Source: Gaeumannomyces sp. JS-464 (taxonomy: Eukaryota; Ascomycota; Sordariomycetes; Magnaporthales; Magnaporthaceae). From it: a stretch of 64,000 nt of DNA. A model generated the notes under the pieces. That model was not told the DNA's origin. It ran no database searches and was given only the letters and a program-made list of their open reading frames with translations. Made by a program: the position numbers and the translations under genes. How positions within the stretch are numbered: position 1 is the stretch's first letter; every line of letters begins with the position of its first letter. Positions 13,633 through 25,011 of the stretch are shown here, one piece after another. Location: assembly GCA_002197995.1 (NCBI GenBank), contig NGZR01000002.1, positions 6,448,001 to 6,512,000 of the forward strand, written 5' to 3'.

Positions 13633-16265
13633 AGGGGGTTGACGGCGGGAGAGACGCTGGGGCACGGGCTGGCTGTGCTGTTGTTGTTTTGCGCATGTCA
13701 TTTGGTGGAGGAGACTATCTGTATCCGTACGTATCTGACGGACAGCCAGCTGCCGCTTTCTCTCGGCCCAGACACAAACGCCGGCCCTTGGGGGCAATAA
13801 ATGGCACCCCGTATAATGAGCTGCGGTCGATCAGCCCCCGACGTAGTGACAGCGTGTTGGAAATGAGCCCTATAATGGCCCTGCGTAAGCAAAGCTAAGT
13901 TTTGCGGGCGGGCAGGGAAGGGAAAAGAAAAAAAAAAAAAAAAAAAGGACACAGGGCCAAAAGTTGCCATGAAGGGTCCATCCAATCAAATCAGACTACT
14001 GGATGACGGCGGCGCACGGCAGTGCTGTGCTGTACCTTGCATGCCAGCGGCCACGACTTCTTTTCCCCAAGCCAACGGCCTGGTGTCGGGCTGGGGGTCT
14101 TGCCAGCCGTGTCTGGACTTGGTCGGCCCATCTCCCGTGGCAGATCGGCACACACACGCTCACACTTAGGTTCTGGTCAATCTCGACCACGTAATCTCAT
14201 GTATCTGATGTATTTCCCAGATGGGAAGAGACGAGAAACAGACAAAAGGTTGCAGCACCCGACAGCCCCCCGTCTGGGCCAAGCCGATGTGTCGGCAGCT
14301 GCTCCCAGGCCAAAAAGAGACCAGACGAGCCATCCAGTCCCCCGGTGGTTCGCGTCGCTGTCGACTTGGCCGTGTTCGTGGTCAGATCAATTGGCCCATT
14401 TTGTGACTCCATGCGTGCTGGGAAGGGAAGGCGGGTGGATCCCTGATGGGGTTCAAGGGTGCCAGGGCCGGGTGGGGAAGGCGACAGGGCCAGATGGCGA
14501 ATGGCAGCCGACCTACCCGCCTGTCGGCTAGGCCCAGGCGGGCTCACCTCATGCGTGCCATCGCTTCACAGCTGGAGACGCCCGGGTGGGTGGATGGATG
14601 GAATTGAAGTCGGTCGCCAGGTGCGCTGTCGGCCGGAGCGCGTCCATGTCAGGCACAGCCAGCCAGCGTCGCCCAGCACAGCGCCGCACAGCCAAGGGCG
14701 CACAGTACCAGACCGCTTCGACTGTCTGCGAAGCTTGAATCGATGGACCGGCTGATGCAAGCTACCTGCCTGTAGGTAGGTAGGTAGAGGTGCCTACCAG
14801 CTCTCTGCACCCACCTGGCAGGCGGTCGGCTGTCAGCTCAATCAATCAGCCAGCCCCGACGAATAAGCGGTCGGTCGGTTGTGCGAAAAGAAAAAAGAAA
14901 AGAAAAAGAAAAGAAAAAGCCAGCCCACGACCAGACAGGCAGGCACGCCAAGGTAGTGCTTTCCCTGCTGGACATGGACAGTGTGGCCCGCCCGCCCCTA
15001 CCTGCCCTCCACCTTTTTCCCTTCCCACCACCTACCAGACCTGCTGCTGCTGTGCGCCCGCGCGGTGGGCAGCCCGAGGATGGATCCCTGGCTCCTCATT
15101 AAACTTAGCGCAGTTAATTCAACATCGTCCCTTAGCACCCCGGTCCACCCGTCCCCTTTCAACGACTCCTCCCTCGGGCTGTCCAGCCAGGGCTGCACTT
15201 CATTTTTTTTTTTGTCGCCTGTCCGCTGCCCTTCTTTTTATTCCCCCTTTTAACCCCCTCCTCCTCCTCCCCCGTCCCCTTCCGGCCCTTCTTTGTCGTC
15301 TTCCTTTGGATCCGACACCGCTTCGTCTTCGTTTTTCTTCTTCTTCCCCTTCTGCTTCTTTTTCTTCTTTCGATATCGCTCGCTAGCCATCCTTTTGGCC
15401 CCGTCCCTTTCTCTTCTTGGTGGACGACCCCCGTTCGTCGAGATCCCTGTGCCGCCGACCCCCGTCGGAGCCACGCGACAGCCAGGAGAAAGAAACCGAT
15501 CCTGCGCGTCTCGGCCGTTGCCCTCTCGGTGCCAGCACGACCACCGCGCACCGTCCTTTATTGTTGCCAGTAACCTCTCGTTTTAACCTATATACCTCTT
15601 CTAATCACCCTTGGAAGCTGTGTCACCCAGCTGCGGCCTCGGAGCATTCCTTGCGCGCCGCGATCCCTGCTGCAGGTTCAACTGCGACCTGCCCACACAG
15701 ACCGACCGCGTTTTCGACAAAGGGGCACCAGCCGCCAACCGCCGTGTGTCGAAGTTTCAACGGCCTCGAGCAACTTGCCTGGCTCCAGCCAACGTTCGAC
15801 CGAGCCGACACCGCCTATCCTTGGTTCGCAAGCCACATTCGGGTCAAGGAAGCCTCCGGCACTTTGGGGGATTTATTATAACTTTGTCGAGTGGGCCAAT
15901 TTGTGCACACCGACCCAGTTCGAAAAAAAAAAAGAAAGCCCTTGTCGCATCTTCTGCGTCGTTCACGGCTGCTGCTTTTTTATTATATCTTTCTATTTTA
16001 TTTTTATCTTTTGCAGCCCCTGTCGACCGCCTGCCAGATCCAAGATCGCTGCACGAGGAACCCCTGTACATTCGGTCCTGTCTCTCGCCGCCGAGGTCCT
16101 CGCAAGCTCCCGGCATACATAACCCTGCGCACCACACATTCTGCGCGAGTCCCGTGACATCCGCATCCCCCTTCCGTGCCTCCCAACGGGCACGCTCAAC
16201 CTCTCAAAACGGCGATCCTCTCTCCCGCCGGTAGGGACACCCACGTCCCTCCCCATCTGCTCGGC
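11435..16265. other. Long intergenic region and leader of the RRM gene
   Basis: About 4.8 kb without a credible coding frame. Contents seen: a (GA)n run at 13584-13627, poly-A at 13929-13946, TAGG tetranucleotide repeats at about 14773-14788 and a G/A-rich stretch at 13140-13175. From about 15100 to 16170 the + strand is a strong pyrimidine tract with T runs, which looks like promoter and a long 5' leader of the downstream RNA-binding protein gene. Confidence 0.5.
13584..13627 (+). repeat. (GA)n microsatellite
   Basis: About 22 nearly perfect GA dinucleotide units in non-coding DNA. Confidence 0.95.
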
Positions 16266-18683
16266 ATGCAGGACATCCAGGCTCCGGGCCCGGGTGCCGG
16301 CCCCGTTGGCCGGTACCCCGGCCATGTCTCGAAGCCCTCCAACAGCGACACCGGCTTCTCCCACGGAGCCTTCACCTCCAACATCTCGGGCTTTGGCGAC
16401 AGGCACCCGCGCCGCGGCAACATCCCCAATATTAACACCCAGCCCATGGGCCAGCAGCCCGCCCCCGTCGCCCCCAACAACCTCGACATGGGCACTCCCG
16501 GCACTGGCCTCGACATGTCCTTCACCCCGCTGCTGCCCTCGCAGTTGCTCCTCGGCAGCCCCTTCCAGCCTGGTACCCCCGCCGCCTTCGCCAACCAGCA
16601 GCAGTTCCAGAATATGGGGTATCAGCAGGGCCAGCCCCAGGGTGTCAACGGCCACCAGCAGGTCCAGCAGCAGCAGCAGCACCAGTCGCAGAACGGCGTC
16701 TCCAGCCCTGTCCAGGGCCTGTCCCCCCAGGCCTACCAGGCCATGGTTTCGCCCTCAGCCTACGGCGCTCCGCAGTTCTACTCCCCCCAGTCCCCCTCGG
16801 GCGGCTTCGGTAGCATGAGCGGCTCAGTCCAGCTGCAGCCCACCTCGCCCGTCTCCGGCGTCGTCAGCGGCACCAGCCGCACCGTCTACCTCGGAAACAT
16901 TCCCCAGGACACGAGCGCCGAGGAGATCCTCGGCCACGTGCGCAGTGGACAGATTGAGTCGGTCCGCTTGCTGCCCGACAAGAACTGTGCCTTCATCTCC
17001 TTCCTCGACGCCAGCTCGGCCACGCACTTCCACTCTGATGCCATCTTGAAAAAGCTCTGCATCAAGGGCCAGGACATCAAGGTCGGCTGGGGCAAGCCCT
17101 CGCAGGTGCCCACTTCTGTTGCTCTTGCCGTGCAGCAGTCCGGCGCGTCGCGCAACGTGTACCTGGGCAACCTGCCCGAGGACATCGCTGAGGAGGAGCT
17201 CCGTGAGGACCTGGGCAAGTTCGGCGCCATCGACACTATCAAGATTGTGCGCGAGAAGAGCATCGCCTTTGTGCACTTCCTGTCCATTGCCAACGCCATC
17301 AAGGCTGTCTCGCAGCTTCCGCAGGAGGCCAAGTGGCAGGCCCCTCGCCGTGTCTACTACGGCAAGGACCGCTGCGCCTACGTCTCCAAGACGCAGCAGC
17401 AGAATGCGGCCCAGTACCTCGGTATCTCGCCCTCGTACGCGCACATGTTGACGGGCGCCGACCGCGATCTCATCTCGAGCGCCCTGGCGCAACAGTCTGT
17501 CGCCGCTGCCGCCGTCGCAACCACGGCCGGCGGGCTCAACAATCTGGGCAATCGCACCATCTACCTTGGTAACATCCACCCCGAGACCACTATCGAGGAG
17601 ATTTGCAACGTGGTCAGGGGCGGCCTCCTGCACCACATCCGCTATATCCCCGACAAGCACATCTGCTTCGTCACCTTCATCGACCCCACCGCGGCCGCGT
17701 CCTTCTATGCCCTCAGCAACCTTCAGGGCCTGATGATCCACAACCGCCGCCTCAAGATCGGCTGGGGCAAGCACTCGGGCGCCCTGCCGCCCGCCATTGC
17801 CCTGGCTGTCAGCGGCGGTGCCTCGCGCAACGTCTACATCGGTAACCTCGATGAGACGTGGACCGAGGAGAGGCTGCGCCAGGACTTTTCCGAGTACGGC
17901 GAGATCGAGCTGGTCAACACGCTGCGTGAGAAGAGCTGCGCCTTTGTCAACTTCACCAACATCGCTAACGCCATCAAGGCCATCGAGGCGGTGCGCAGCA
18001 AGGACGAGTACAAGAAGTTCAAGGTCAATTTTGGCAAGGACCGCTGTGGAAACCCTCCGCGTCAACTGCAGCAGGCACAGGTGACTTCACCTCGCTCTGA
18101 GGGCATCCCGTCGCCGCCCCCCAACGGCACGAGCCAGAACGGCAACTCGCCCACCCTGGCCAGCCCTCCTGCCTCGGCTCCCCCGGCGCTCTTCAACGCC
18201 ACGAGCAACCCCCTGACGCTATACCTGAGCCATGTATCGCAGCAGGCTCAGCACCAGCAGCACCAGCAACAGCAGCTGCTCATCAACCAGCAGGCCGCCC
18301 TCTTCGGTACCGCCGCCTCGTCGCCCAACGAGATGTCCCTCGAGGTGCCCCACCCGGCCTCGGCCGGTCACCAGCCGTCGTCCGGCATGGCCAACGGCTT
18401 TGTCGGCAACGGCCCTGCCTCTGCCAGCTCGACTGGCCCGACTACGATCGGCGGTCTGTTGGCGCCCGGCAACCGAGGTCAGCACAACCGCGCTGTCAGC
18501 CTTCCCGTCCTGGCGCCCGGGTTCGAGAACGGTGGCTCCAGCCCCAACGGCCCTCAGGGTGGTGCCCATGATGGTGGCGAGCGGAGGGGTCACCAGTACC
18601 AGGCCAGTTTCAATGGCGGCTTCGGCGGCCTGGCCCTCCAGGGCGGTCTGAACGGCTGGGTTGAGGAGGAGGTCCCCAACTGA
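16266..18683 (+). CDS. Four-RRM RNA-binding protein, Nrd1/Mrn1 type
   Basis: Post-transcriptional regulator resembling S. pombe Nrd1 and yeast Mrn1, which bind mRNAs involved in differentiation, cell wall and cytokinesis. No introns; about 805 residues from the first in-frame ATG. Four RRMs begin with RNP2-like motifs TVYLGNI (about residue 205), NVYLGNL (about 297), TIYLGNI (about 431) and NVYIGNL (about 522). RRM 1/3 and RRM 2/4 resemble each other: KVGWGK and KIGWGK end the first type, and YGKDRC or FGKDRC ends the second, a pattern typical of this family. The N-terminal 180 residues are Gln/Pro/Gly-rich with a QQQQQ run, and the C-terminal 200 are Ser/Pro/Gln-rich and disordered-looking. 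The frame stays open upstream to a TGA at 16155 and contains a GTG at 16176 but no ATG, so the start is uncertain. Confidence 0.88.
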   Translation: MQDIQAPGPGAGPVGRYPGHVSKPSNSDTGFSHGAFTSNISGFGDRHPRRGNIPNINTQPMGQQPAPVAPNNLDMGTPGTGLDMSFTPLLPSQLLLGSPFQPGTPAAFANQQQFQNMGYQQGQPQGVNGHQQVQQQQQHQSQNGVSSPVQGLSPQAYQAMVSPSAYGAPQFYSPQSPSGGFGSMSGSVQLQPTSPVSGVVSGTSRTVYLGNIPQDTSAEEILGHVRSGQIESVRLLPDKNCAFISFLDASSATHFHSDAILKKLCIKGQDIKVGWGKPSQVPTSVALAVQQSGASRNVYLGNLPEDIAEEELREDLGKFGAIDTIKIVREKSIAFVHFLSIANAIKAVSQLPQEAKWQAPRRVYYGKDRCAYVSKTQQQNAAQYLGISPSYAHMLTGADRDLISSALAQQSVAAAAVATTAGGLNNLGNRTIYLGNIHPETTIEEICNVVRGGLLHHIRYIPDKHICFVTFIDPTAAASFYALSNLQGLMIHNRRLKIGWGKHSGALPPAIALAVSGGASRNVYIGNLDETWTEERLRQDFSEYGEIELVNTLREKSCAFVNFTNIANAIKAIEAVRSKDEYKKFKVNFGKDRCGNPPRQLQQAQVTSPRSEGIPSPPPNGTSQNGNSPTLASPPASAPPALFNATSNPLTLYLSHVSQQAQHQQHQQQQLLINQQAALFGTAASSPNEMSLEVPHPASAGHQPSSGMANGFVGNGPASASSTGPTTIGGLLAPGNRGQHNRAVSLPVLAPGFENGGSSPNGPQGGAHDGGERRGHQYQASFNGGFGGLALQGGLNGWVEEEVPN

Positions 18684-20200
18684 AACAAGCCAGGTGTGTC
18701 GCAACATTATCTATGAAATCTGCTTGGCTCTTGTTGTCTTTGTTTTGCATATCAGTCAAGCATTATCATTCATCATCAACATCATCATCATATTGAGCCA
18801 ACCTATCACTACAACTATTATGAGGGAGACGCGGTGTGGACGTGGTTGAAACGGTGTTGGGTTTTCGATTTCAGATTTGTTGTTTGTTCCGCGGTGCATG
18901 GTTTGCTTTGAACTATTCTTGCCACTATCTCGGGGGGTGTTGAACATGGCCTGCTTGCGGACACTGCAAGATTGCCAGCAGCCCCCTGTTTTCATCTCTA
19001 ATCATTCCTATTTCATGTATCATCTTTTTATTTTGTATTTTGCCCAGCCCCGTTCTTCCCGCTGCCCCAGCTCAGGCCCAACGGCCTTGCCGAGGCGTCT
19101 AAAGTGAGGACGCCTCGCGCCCCTTGCTGGCCAAACCTCAGGGAACAGAAGGAACGGTTATACAACCGACGACTTGGAGGAGTGGAGGCTAAGCGCGGGT
19201 TGGTTGGAGGATGAACACCGGTAATGAGGCTGTCGCAATGCGCAGCCATCCCCTCAATCTAAGGGAGGAGCGACAACAGCGCTGTGCTCTATCATGCATA
19301 AGCGTCTCGAGTCGAATATGCTCTTTTGGGTATGATAGCGGAGGGGATCGTCGAAGAATGCGAACAAAAATCTCACTTTATATCTGGCTGTCTTGCATGT
19401 TGACTCGCTCGGTAATCTCTTTGGGTCGCCGTTAATTAGGTAGGTAGGTACTTACCTGGTGCAAGTCCAAAGCTAGTGGTGCAGTGTCCCGAGGGAAAAG
19501 CTGATCATTTCCAAGGACAAGTGCGTGCCATAAAGGAAGGAGCAGTCAGTGGTAAAAGAGGAACGATAGGACAAAGGCGACAACAAGAAGAAAACACGAT
19601 ACACCGCATCACGCAACAGACTGGATTAAGGATGGATATTTGTTGTATTGGTCGTCTCGACTCGAAGCTGATCTCAACTTCATCTTGCAAACCGAATGAG
19701 TGTGCTGAAGCAAATTGTCGGCGAGAAGAGGGATAGGCCTTTAACTTCTCCCAATGACACCGACATACCAAAGCCCATCGGTGTTGTTTATTAAGAAAAC
19801 GGGGACTTGATGAATATGCAAGTCCCTCGGACAAGATGCAGAGCAAAGGAAGGATCGTTCTTGTGGAAATTAGGGTGAAGTAAGTATACGGTAATGACAG
19901 GGCATGTTGTATCAAAGGGCCAAACACGGCTGCTGGCGGCTTAGACGAGAGTGGATTGCAGCAGTGCGATCCGGGGTGAAGGCACTCGGGGGAAGAAAAA
20001 AGGGGTAAGGGAATAAGGACAACAATAGCAGCAAATAAGAATAGAGTGCTGGGTTTTGTTGATGCGCCTCTGTTTCCAGAAGCGCGGTCGTGGACGGAGC
20101 ATCAAACAGAGCAGGACGGTCAGGAGGAGGAATGCTGGGCGGCGAGCAAGCGAGAAAAAAATTAAAATGGCCCAGTAGCAAGCAGATCTGACCTTTCTCC
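18684..20200. other. Intergenic between convergent genes, no gene seen
   Basis: Convergent 3' regions of the two RNA-binding protein genes. A TAGGTAGGTAGGTA repeat lies at about 19438-19451. No coding frame with protein-like composition was found on either strand. Confidence 0.5.
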
Positions 20201-21490
20201 TCACTTGTCCTGCCCGGCGATGCTGCCGTCCGCGACGACGGGCCGGGACATCTCTTCCGACCCGCCCTTGTTGGCCCCGCGGCGGCGGTGGCGACGCCCA
20301 TGATTGTTGTTGTTGTCGTTATTTCCGTTGCCGCTTCCCTCGGCGGCCTCTGGGCCACCGCCGCCCTGGTCCGGCTTGGGCGGCGGGGGCGTGTAGACGG
20401 GCAGCTTCTCGGTGGCGAGACGGACCTCGACCTTGCGGCCCTTGACCGTCTTGCCGTCCATGCTCTTGATGGCGGCCTCGGCCGAGGCGGGGCACGTGTA
20501 GGTGGCGAGGGCGTGGCACTTTTTGCCGCGCTTGGCGTCGGCAGGCACAAGCTTGATGCGCAACATGCCCTTGTCGGCGCCGGCCCATCGTTCGACAAAG
20601 TGCTGCACGTCGTGGTAGGTGGCCTGGTCGTGCAGGTGCCGGATGATGACGCGCCGCCGCACCAGGCCCGTCACCATGTCGCCGCCGTCGCCGCCGACGT
20701 CGGCGTGCTGCTGGGGCTGGGGCTGGGGCTGGTACGTGAGCTGCTGCCCATGCTGCTGGGGCTGGCCGGCGCCGTATGGAGTGGCGGTGTAGTAGCCACC
20801 GCCGCCGTAGACCGTGCCGTATCCGCCGTCGTCCGCGTAGTAGCCGGCACCGCCGTACTCGTCGCCGTATCCGTACGACGCATTGTGGCCCGCCACGACC
20901 TGGCCGTTGGCGTCAATGTAATGCCCGTACTGGTCCTGATCGGTGGTGTAGGAGTGGTTCGGTGGCCCATGGCCGGAACTGTGGGAGTTAAACGCCGAAC
21001 GGCCTGCGTCTTTTCCAATGGGCTGCTCGAGAGGACCAGCCTGCCGCCACAAGTCAGTTTCTTTGCTATCTAGTAGCAAGGGGCATGTATCCTTGTTTGC
21101 CACTCGTTGAAAGAGAGGACTTTTTTCTCTCTCTATTATGCGATGCGGATGTGAAGTGGCTGGACTTACAAAACCAGGGCCGGACGGGAAGGGCGAAGAA
21201 ATGGGTGTAGGAACAGGGAGATGGCGGTCCCGTGGCTCGAGAGTCGGGCTACAGGCGCGGGAGAGCGCCGGCGAGCCGGGTGCGGGTGGCAGCACCGGGT
21301 CGGCAAGGCCCCAGAGGTCGGTTACACGAGCGGCAGCCGCAAAGGCGCGGGCGTCGGGCTCGGCGCAGCTGTCAGCGCAGCCGCTTGCAGCAGCACCCTG
21401 CTCACTTGCAGGCTGGGCCTGAAAATCAGAGCCAGGCACGCCGCCGCGGAGGCGCGTGTCATACAGCCTCGCCGCCGTATGCACTGCCAA
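20201..21490 (-). CDS. Single-RRM protein with Gly/Tyr/Gln-rich N-terminus (5' end unresolved)
   Basis: Probable RNA-binding protein of unknown role. The RRM starts near RRRVIIRHL and includes HALATYTCPASAEAAIKSMDGK, with a degenerate RNP1. It is followed by a Pro-rich linker (PVYTPPPPKPDQ) and a basic/Asn-rich tail containing NNDNNNNHGRRHRRR. Upstream of the RRM is a Tyr/Gly/Gln-rich low-complexity stretch. An intron at 21169-21041 (GTAAGT donor, GGCGGCAG acceptor, 129 nt) is in frame and stop-free, so the open frame runs through it. The frame has no ATG before the RRM: it starts with TTG at 21490. A CCTTGGCAG acceptor at about 21484 with a GTAAGT donor at 21580 suggests an upstream 5' exon that I could not place. 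The true start therefore lies upstream of 21484. Confidence 0.65.
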   Translation of the reverse strand: MAVHTAARLYDTRLRGGVPGSDFQAQPASEQGAAASGCADSCAEPDARAFAAAARVTDLWGLADPVLPPAPGSPALSRACSPTLEPRDRHLPVPTPISSPFPSGPGFVSPATSHPHRIIEREKSPLFQRVANKDTCPLLLDSKETDLWRQAGPLEQPIGKDAGRSAFNSHSSGHGPPNHSYTTDQDQYGHYIDANGQVVAGHNASYGYGDEYGGAGYYADDGGYGTVYGGGGYYTATPYGAGQPQQHGQQLTYQPQPQPQQHADVGGDGGDMVTGLVRRRVIIRHLHDQATYHDVQHFVERWAGADKGMLRIKLVPADAKRGKKCHALATYTCPASAEAAIKSMDGKTVKGRKVEVRLATEKLPVYTPPPPKPDQGGGGPEAAEGSGNGNNDNNNNHGRRHRRRGANKGGSEEMSRPVVADGSIAGQDK

Positions 21491-21580
21491 GGGGAAAACC
21501 CGTAGGGTCAGTCGACTGCTTGCTGACCGGGTGGGAACTGAAAAAAAAAAAACAAGCTAGGGGGGGTTGAATCGACTTAC

Positions 21581-23226
21581 TATTGGACACCTATTGGCCG
21601 AGCCGGAAACAGGCCGCAGCAGGATATGGAGGGTTGGTCAGCAGAAGTAATAATCTCTCTCTGGAGAAGTGGATGGAGCAGATCCAGGCCAGTAGGCAGC
21701 CAAGGTAGCTCACGCCAGGGTCACGCACAGGTACAGGCTGGCCTCTTGACGGATTTCCCGAGTCGCCGACGGGAGTTGTGAGACGCCGTGGGACGGCAAA
21801 CTGGAGCAGTCTTTCTGCCCAGTGTTGATGATGGTGCGGGCACGAGGCTCCCTGGGGCAGCACACGATCTGCCTCGAGGATGCACAGGCAAGCCCGGTAA
21901 GGGCTCGGTAAATATGACGCCTTTTGGGGGCGACGGGTGGTCTAGATTCAACGTTGAGCCGCGTGCTGGTGACACGAGCCGGGACGAAGCTGAGAGATGA
22001 GTGGCGGCACAGAAAGGAGGTATGTCGACCTTGGAGTCTGAACTGCCCTTGCCCTGGATCCCGGGTACCGGGAACCCGGTATATAAGGGCGAGCATCCGT
22101 TGGTCGTGAATGGGGCTCGCTTGCTCCTGCGTCCGTTCCATGGCCTTCTTGCCGTTCCATCACGGCAGGCTTGGGCGTTCAATGTTTGTCTCCTTCATGC
22201 AAGAGAGCAAACAAACTCACTATTGACCCTCGACGGTGCATCAATCGGATGCGAGTCCGCCTCCGCCTGGCCCAGAGGCCCAGACGCAAGGAGAACACGA
22301 ACGATTGTTCGCCCCTACCATCCACTCCCCACCCCACCCACCCAACGGATCTTGCGAAAAGAATTGCCGTGAAGTCATGGTCCGAAAGGCATTCTCTGAC
22401 GCTGGCCAGGCCAGCAAGAGTAGATGGCCATTCCCGTCAGTGGATTCGCAAGTGCTGCTTGGGCGCGGCTCTCCCGCCTTGTCAGCAGCGACGACGGTAT
22501 ATCATAGGTGGGCGCATGGCACATTGACGGCGAAAAATTGGCTTGGGGTTGGCGCAAGCTTGGGCGGGCCGCGGTGCTCATCCCGTGAGAGTTGGGTGTT
22601 TCTGATTTTTTTTTTTCTTTAATTTTTTCCATTATCTTTATTTTATTCTCTCTTCTTTTTTATTTTTGGGGCTCATCAGGGTTGCATCCGATGGGCTGGT
22701 GACAATGCCTATTCCCGCAGGCGGTATGCATCGTCCGGGGTCAGGGTGTCGCGTCGAACCGCCCCCAGCGAGTCCTGCAAGTTCGCACCTATGATGGCGT
22801 GCCGTGGGCTCTGGCGCAGGCTCTCGATGAATCGGAAGCGAGGATGACAAAGTGGCAGGAATGGCACGCATCAGTCGAGCTGCAGCCAGAGCTACATGGC
22901 AGGGATGTAAGGGAGGGCGGGCGTGGAATCAGCGTCTGTCCCGACCCCCACCACCAACTCCTCTTACGGTATGCCGTTCGTGGCATCCCCTCCAGAGCCT
23001 TCCAGGCAAAGACAAGCTGCTCTTCCCAAAGCTTCGACCTGCAGCCGTGATGGCAGGTGGCTGCAGATGTTCGGAACCGCGAGCTAGGTGGGTGAGTGGG
23101 TGGGCTGGCCCTCACATTGAGGTGCTATTCTCGCTTATTGCTTCCGGCCCACTCTTCTCCTCCCTGATTGCCAGTCCATGTTTGCCTCGTTGAATTTTTT
23201 TTTTTTTTGTGCGTTCTTGGCCCGGA
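21581..23226. other. Intergenic or 5' region of the RRM gene
   Basis: No convincing coding frame. It probably includes the unplaced first exon and promoter of the - strand RRM gene. A 14-base inverted repeat ACCGGGAACCCGGT (22067-22080) abuts TATATAAGG (22079 onward). T-rich runs occur at 22608-22665 and 23192-23208. Confidence 0.4.
22067..22086. promoter_or_regulatory. GC palindrome abutting a TATA element
   Basis: ACCGGGAACCCGGT is a perfect inverted repeat with an AA spacer, directly followed by TATATAA, which reads TATATA on both strands. It could be the core promoter of the - strand RRM gene, whose 5' exon is unplaced. Assignment is inference. Confidence 0.3.
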
Positions 23227-25011
23227 TCATCTGTTCTGCCTAAAATGGAACGTATCGTCAAGTGGTTCGTCGTCAGACTCATCGCCGCTGAGCGGTGCCG
23301 AAACGAGATCGAGAGTCGACTCGTCGCGGCCTTCGGAAGCCTCTCTCCATGGTGGCGATCCATTTCCATCGCTGCCCAGGGAAGCTAAGACGTAACTGGT
23401 TGCGTCCGTAAAGAAGAGAGCAGGAGCCTCAGTGCCCTTCAGGTCCAACCAGGAGCAGTGGCAGGACGCAGCCGGCTTGGCCAGCGGGCCGCCGCGTAGG
23501 AAATCGACGGTCCTTGGGCCTGGGGAGAGGGCGTCCCAGACAAAGGCCAGGCTGGAGTGCTGGTCGCCTTCGCACCGAATCAGAAGGGTGCTGGGAATTC
23601 TGGGATGCCAAGACAGAGTCATGACGTTGGCATGGAAAAGCAAGGCGGAACGAAGCACGGCCGTTCGCATGTCCCAAATCCACACGGTGGCAGGCCAGTC
23701 ACCAAGGACCGATGCCATGAACGCCGAGGTGGCGTCGAACGTCATGAGGGAGGGGCCAGTCCTCAGCTCGGCACTCTCACTGGCCGGGCGGCCGGCTGGA
23801 AGAAGTGTCTGGTGTTTGCTTTTTACGAAGTCGGCCGGGATGGAGCGCTCCCCTGCGGGAGACGTGGCCAGGTTCTGCTGGTAGACCTGTGCAGACAGAC
23901 CGCTTTATTAGCTCCTAAGCTAGACAGACGGAGACAGACGGGAGTGCTGAAAATATCCGGGTGAGATGAATGGCGGCACCGGGTTGCAGCTGGAGGGTGA
24001 CACAAAAGAACAAGAACCCCACCTCTAGGTCCTCGGTTGGGGTGATGGCTGCAGGGTGGCTAAGTCTAACAGCCTCGACAACGGTGCTCATGTCCAGGAC
24101 ACACACGGTGCGGCCGAAGTCCGCCAGAGCCATCCGGCTCGTGTCTGCGGCAAACTGCAGCAGCTTGACCCCGGCACCGAGCGACAGACACTCGCGGGTG
24201 GCTGCATCCAGCCCAGCCTGGGGCCCACTCCAGCACTTGAAGAGCTGGCCGTCCGGTGTGTAGAAGAGCACCTTGTGGCCATGGGCGGGGCCCTCCCACA
24301 CCACAAGCCAGCGGCCGTCTGGGCTCCATGACAGGCCGCTGGCGTCGATGGTCTCGACGTTCCACGACCGCTGCGTATCGCGCGACTGTGGATGGTGGAC
24401 GCTGACCAGGTCCCTGGCGTTGGTGCGGGTCAGCACCGCCAAGTGACGGGTGCGCGGCCGGAACGAGAAGGCCCTGGCCGCGGTGGATGCGCTGTAGAAC
24501 TTGGGGTTGGCGATCTCGACTGTTCTCGACGCGGCCAGGTCGAAGACGGACAGCTTCATGCCCAGGGACGAGGTCATGCACACCTCGGCATCCCAGGCGC
24601 CAAAGTCGACAAAGCCCAGCTTGAGCCCCGGGGCCAGGGGGTTGCGAATGACGGCGTGAAATGCCCCGTCTAGGGCGGAGAACACATGGAGCTGGTCCGC
24701 GGAGGCGACGAGGAGGCGGCGTGACGACGGAGACCACCTGAAGGCCACAATCGGCGGTGACAGGTCCCGGGGCAGCTTGACGACATTGGCCAGCTGCAGA
24801 GATCTCACCCGGCGAATGCTGATGCCAGACGAGGAGGCCAGGGTGGCCACAAGCTCTCCATCAGGACTGGGGAGGCAGTGACTCGAGGCTGGGACGAAAA
24901 GGGTGAGCAAGCTATGCAGGCCAAGATTCCATACCGTCACTTTCAGAAGGAGTGTCTGTGAGTGGTGGCCGTACCGCCGAAGCTGCTCGAGAAGCGAGTC
25001 TCGGCAGACAT
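23227..25011 (-). CDS. WD40 protein, WRAP73/Wdr8 type
   Basis: Predicted relative of WRAP73 (WDR8), which works at centrosomes and spindle pole bodies with Msd1/SSX2IP-type partners to anchor microtubule minus ends. Exons are 25011-24975, 24888-24023 and 23886-23227, 520 residues, with introns of 86 and 136 nt. The tiny first exon (MSAETRFSSSFG) joins through GTACGG...CCCAG to SSHCLPSPDGELVATL, matching the short N-terminal FS..F segment followed by CLPSPDG in relatives. Further WD-like units include WSPSSRRLLVASADQ, LSWSPDGRWLVVWE, LLQFAADTSRMALADFG and, in exon 3, ATVWIWDMRTAVLRSALLFH followed by WHPRIPSTLLIRCEGD. The C-terminal 50 residues are acidic (GDESDDEPLDD). An alternative frame extends upstream to 25198 but only from a TTG codon. 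No frameshift is needed. Confidence 0.85.

Noticed and set aside
15159..15551. Basic Lys/Arg-rich open frame on the - strand
   Set aside because: It is the complement of the T/C-rich leader of the RRM gene.
16824..18065. 413-codon open frame on the - strand
   Set aside because: Antisense shadow of the four-RRM gene.
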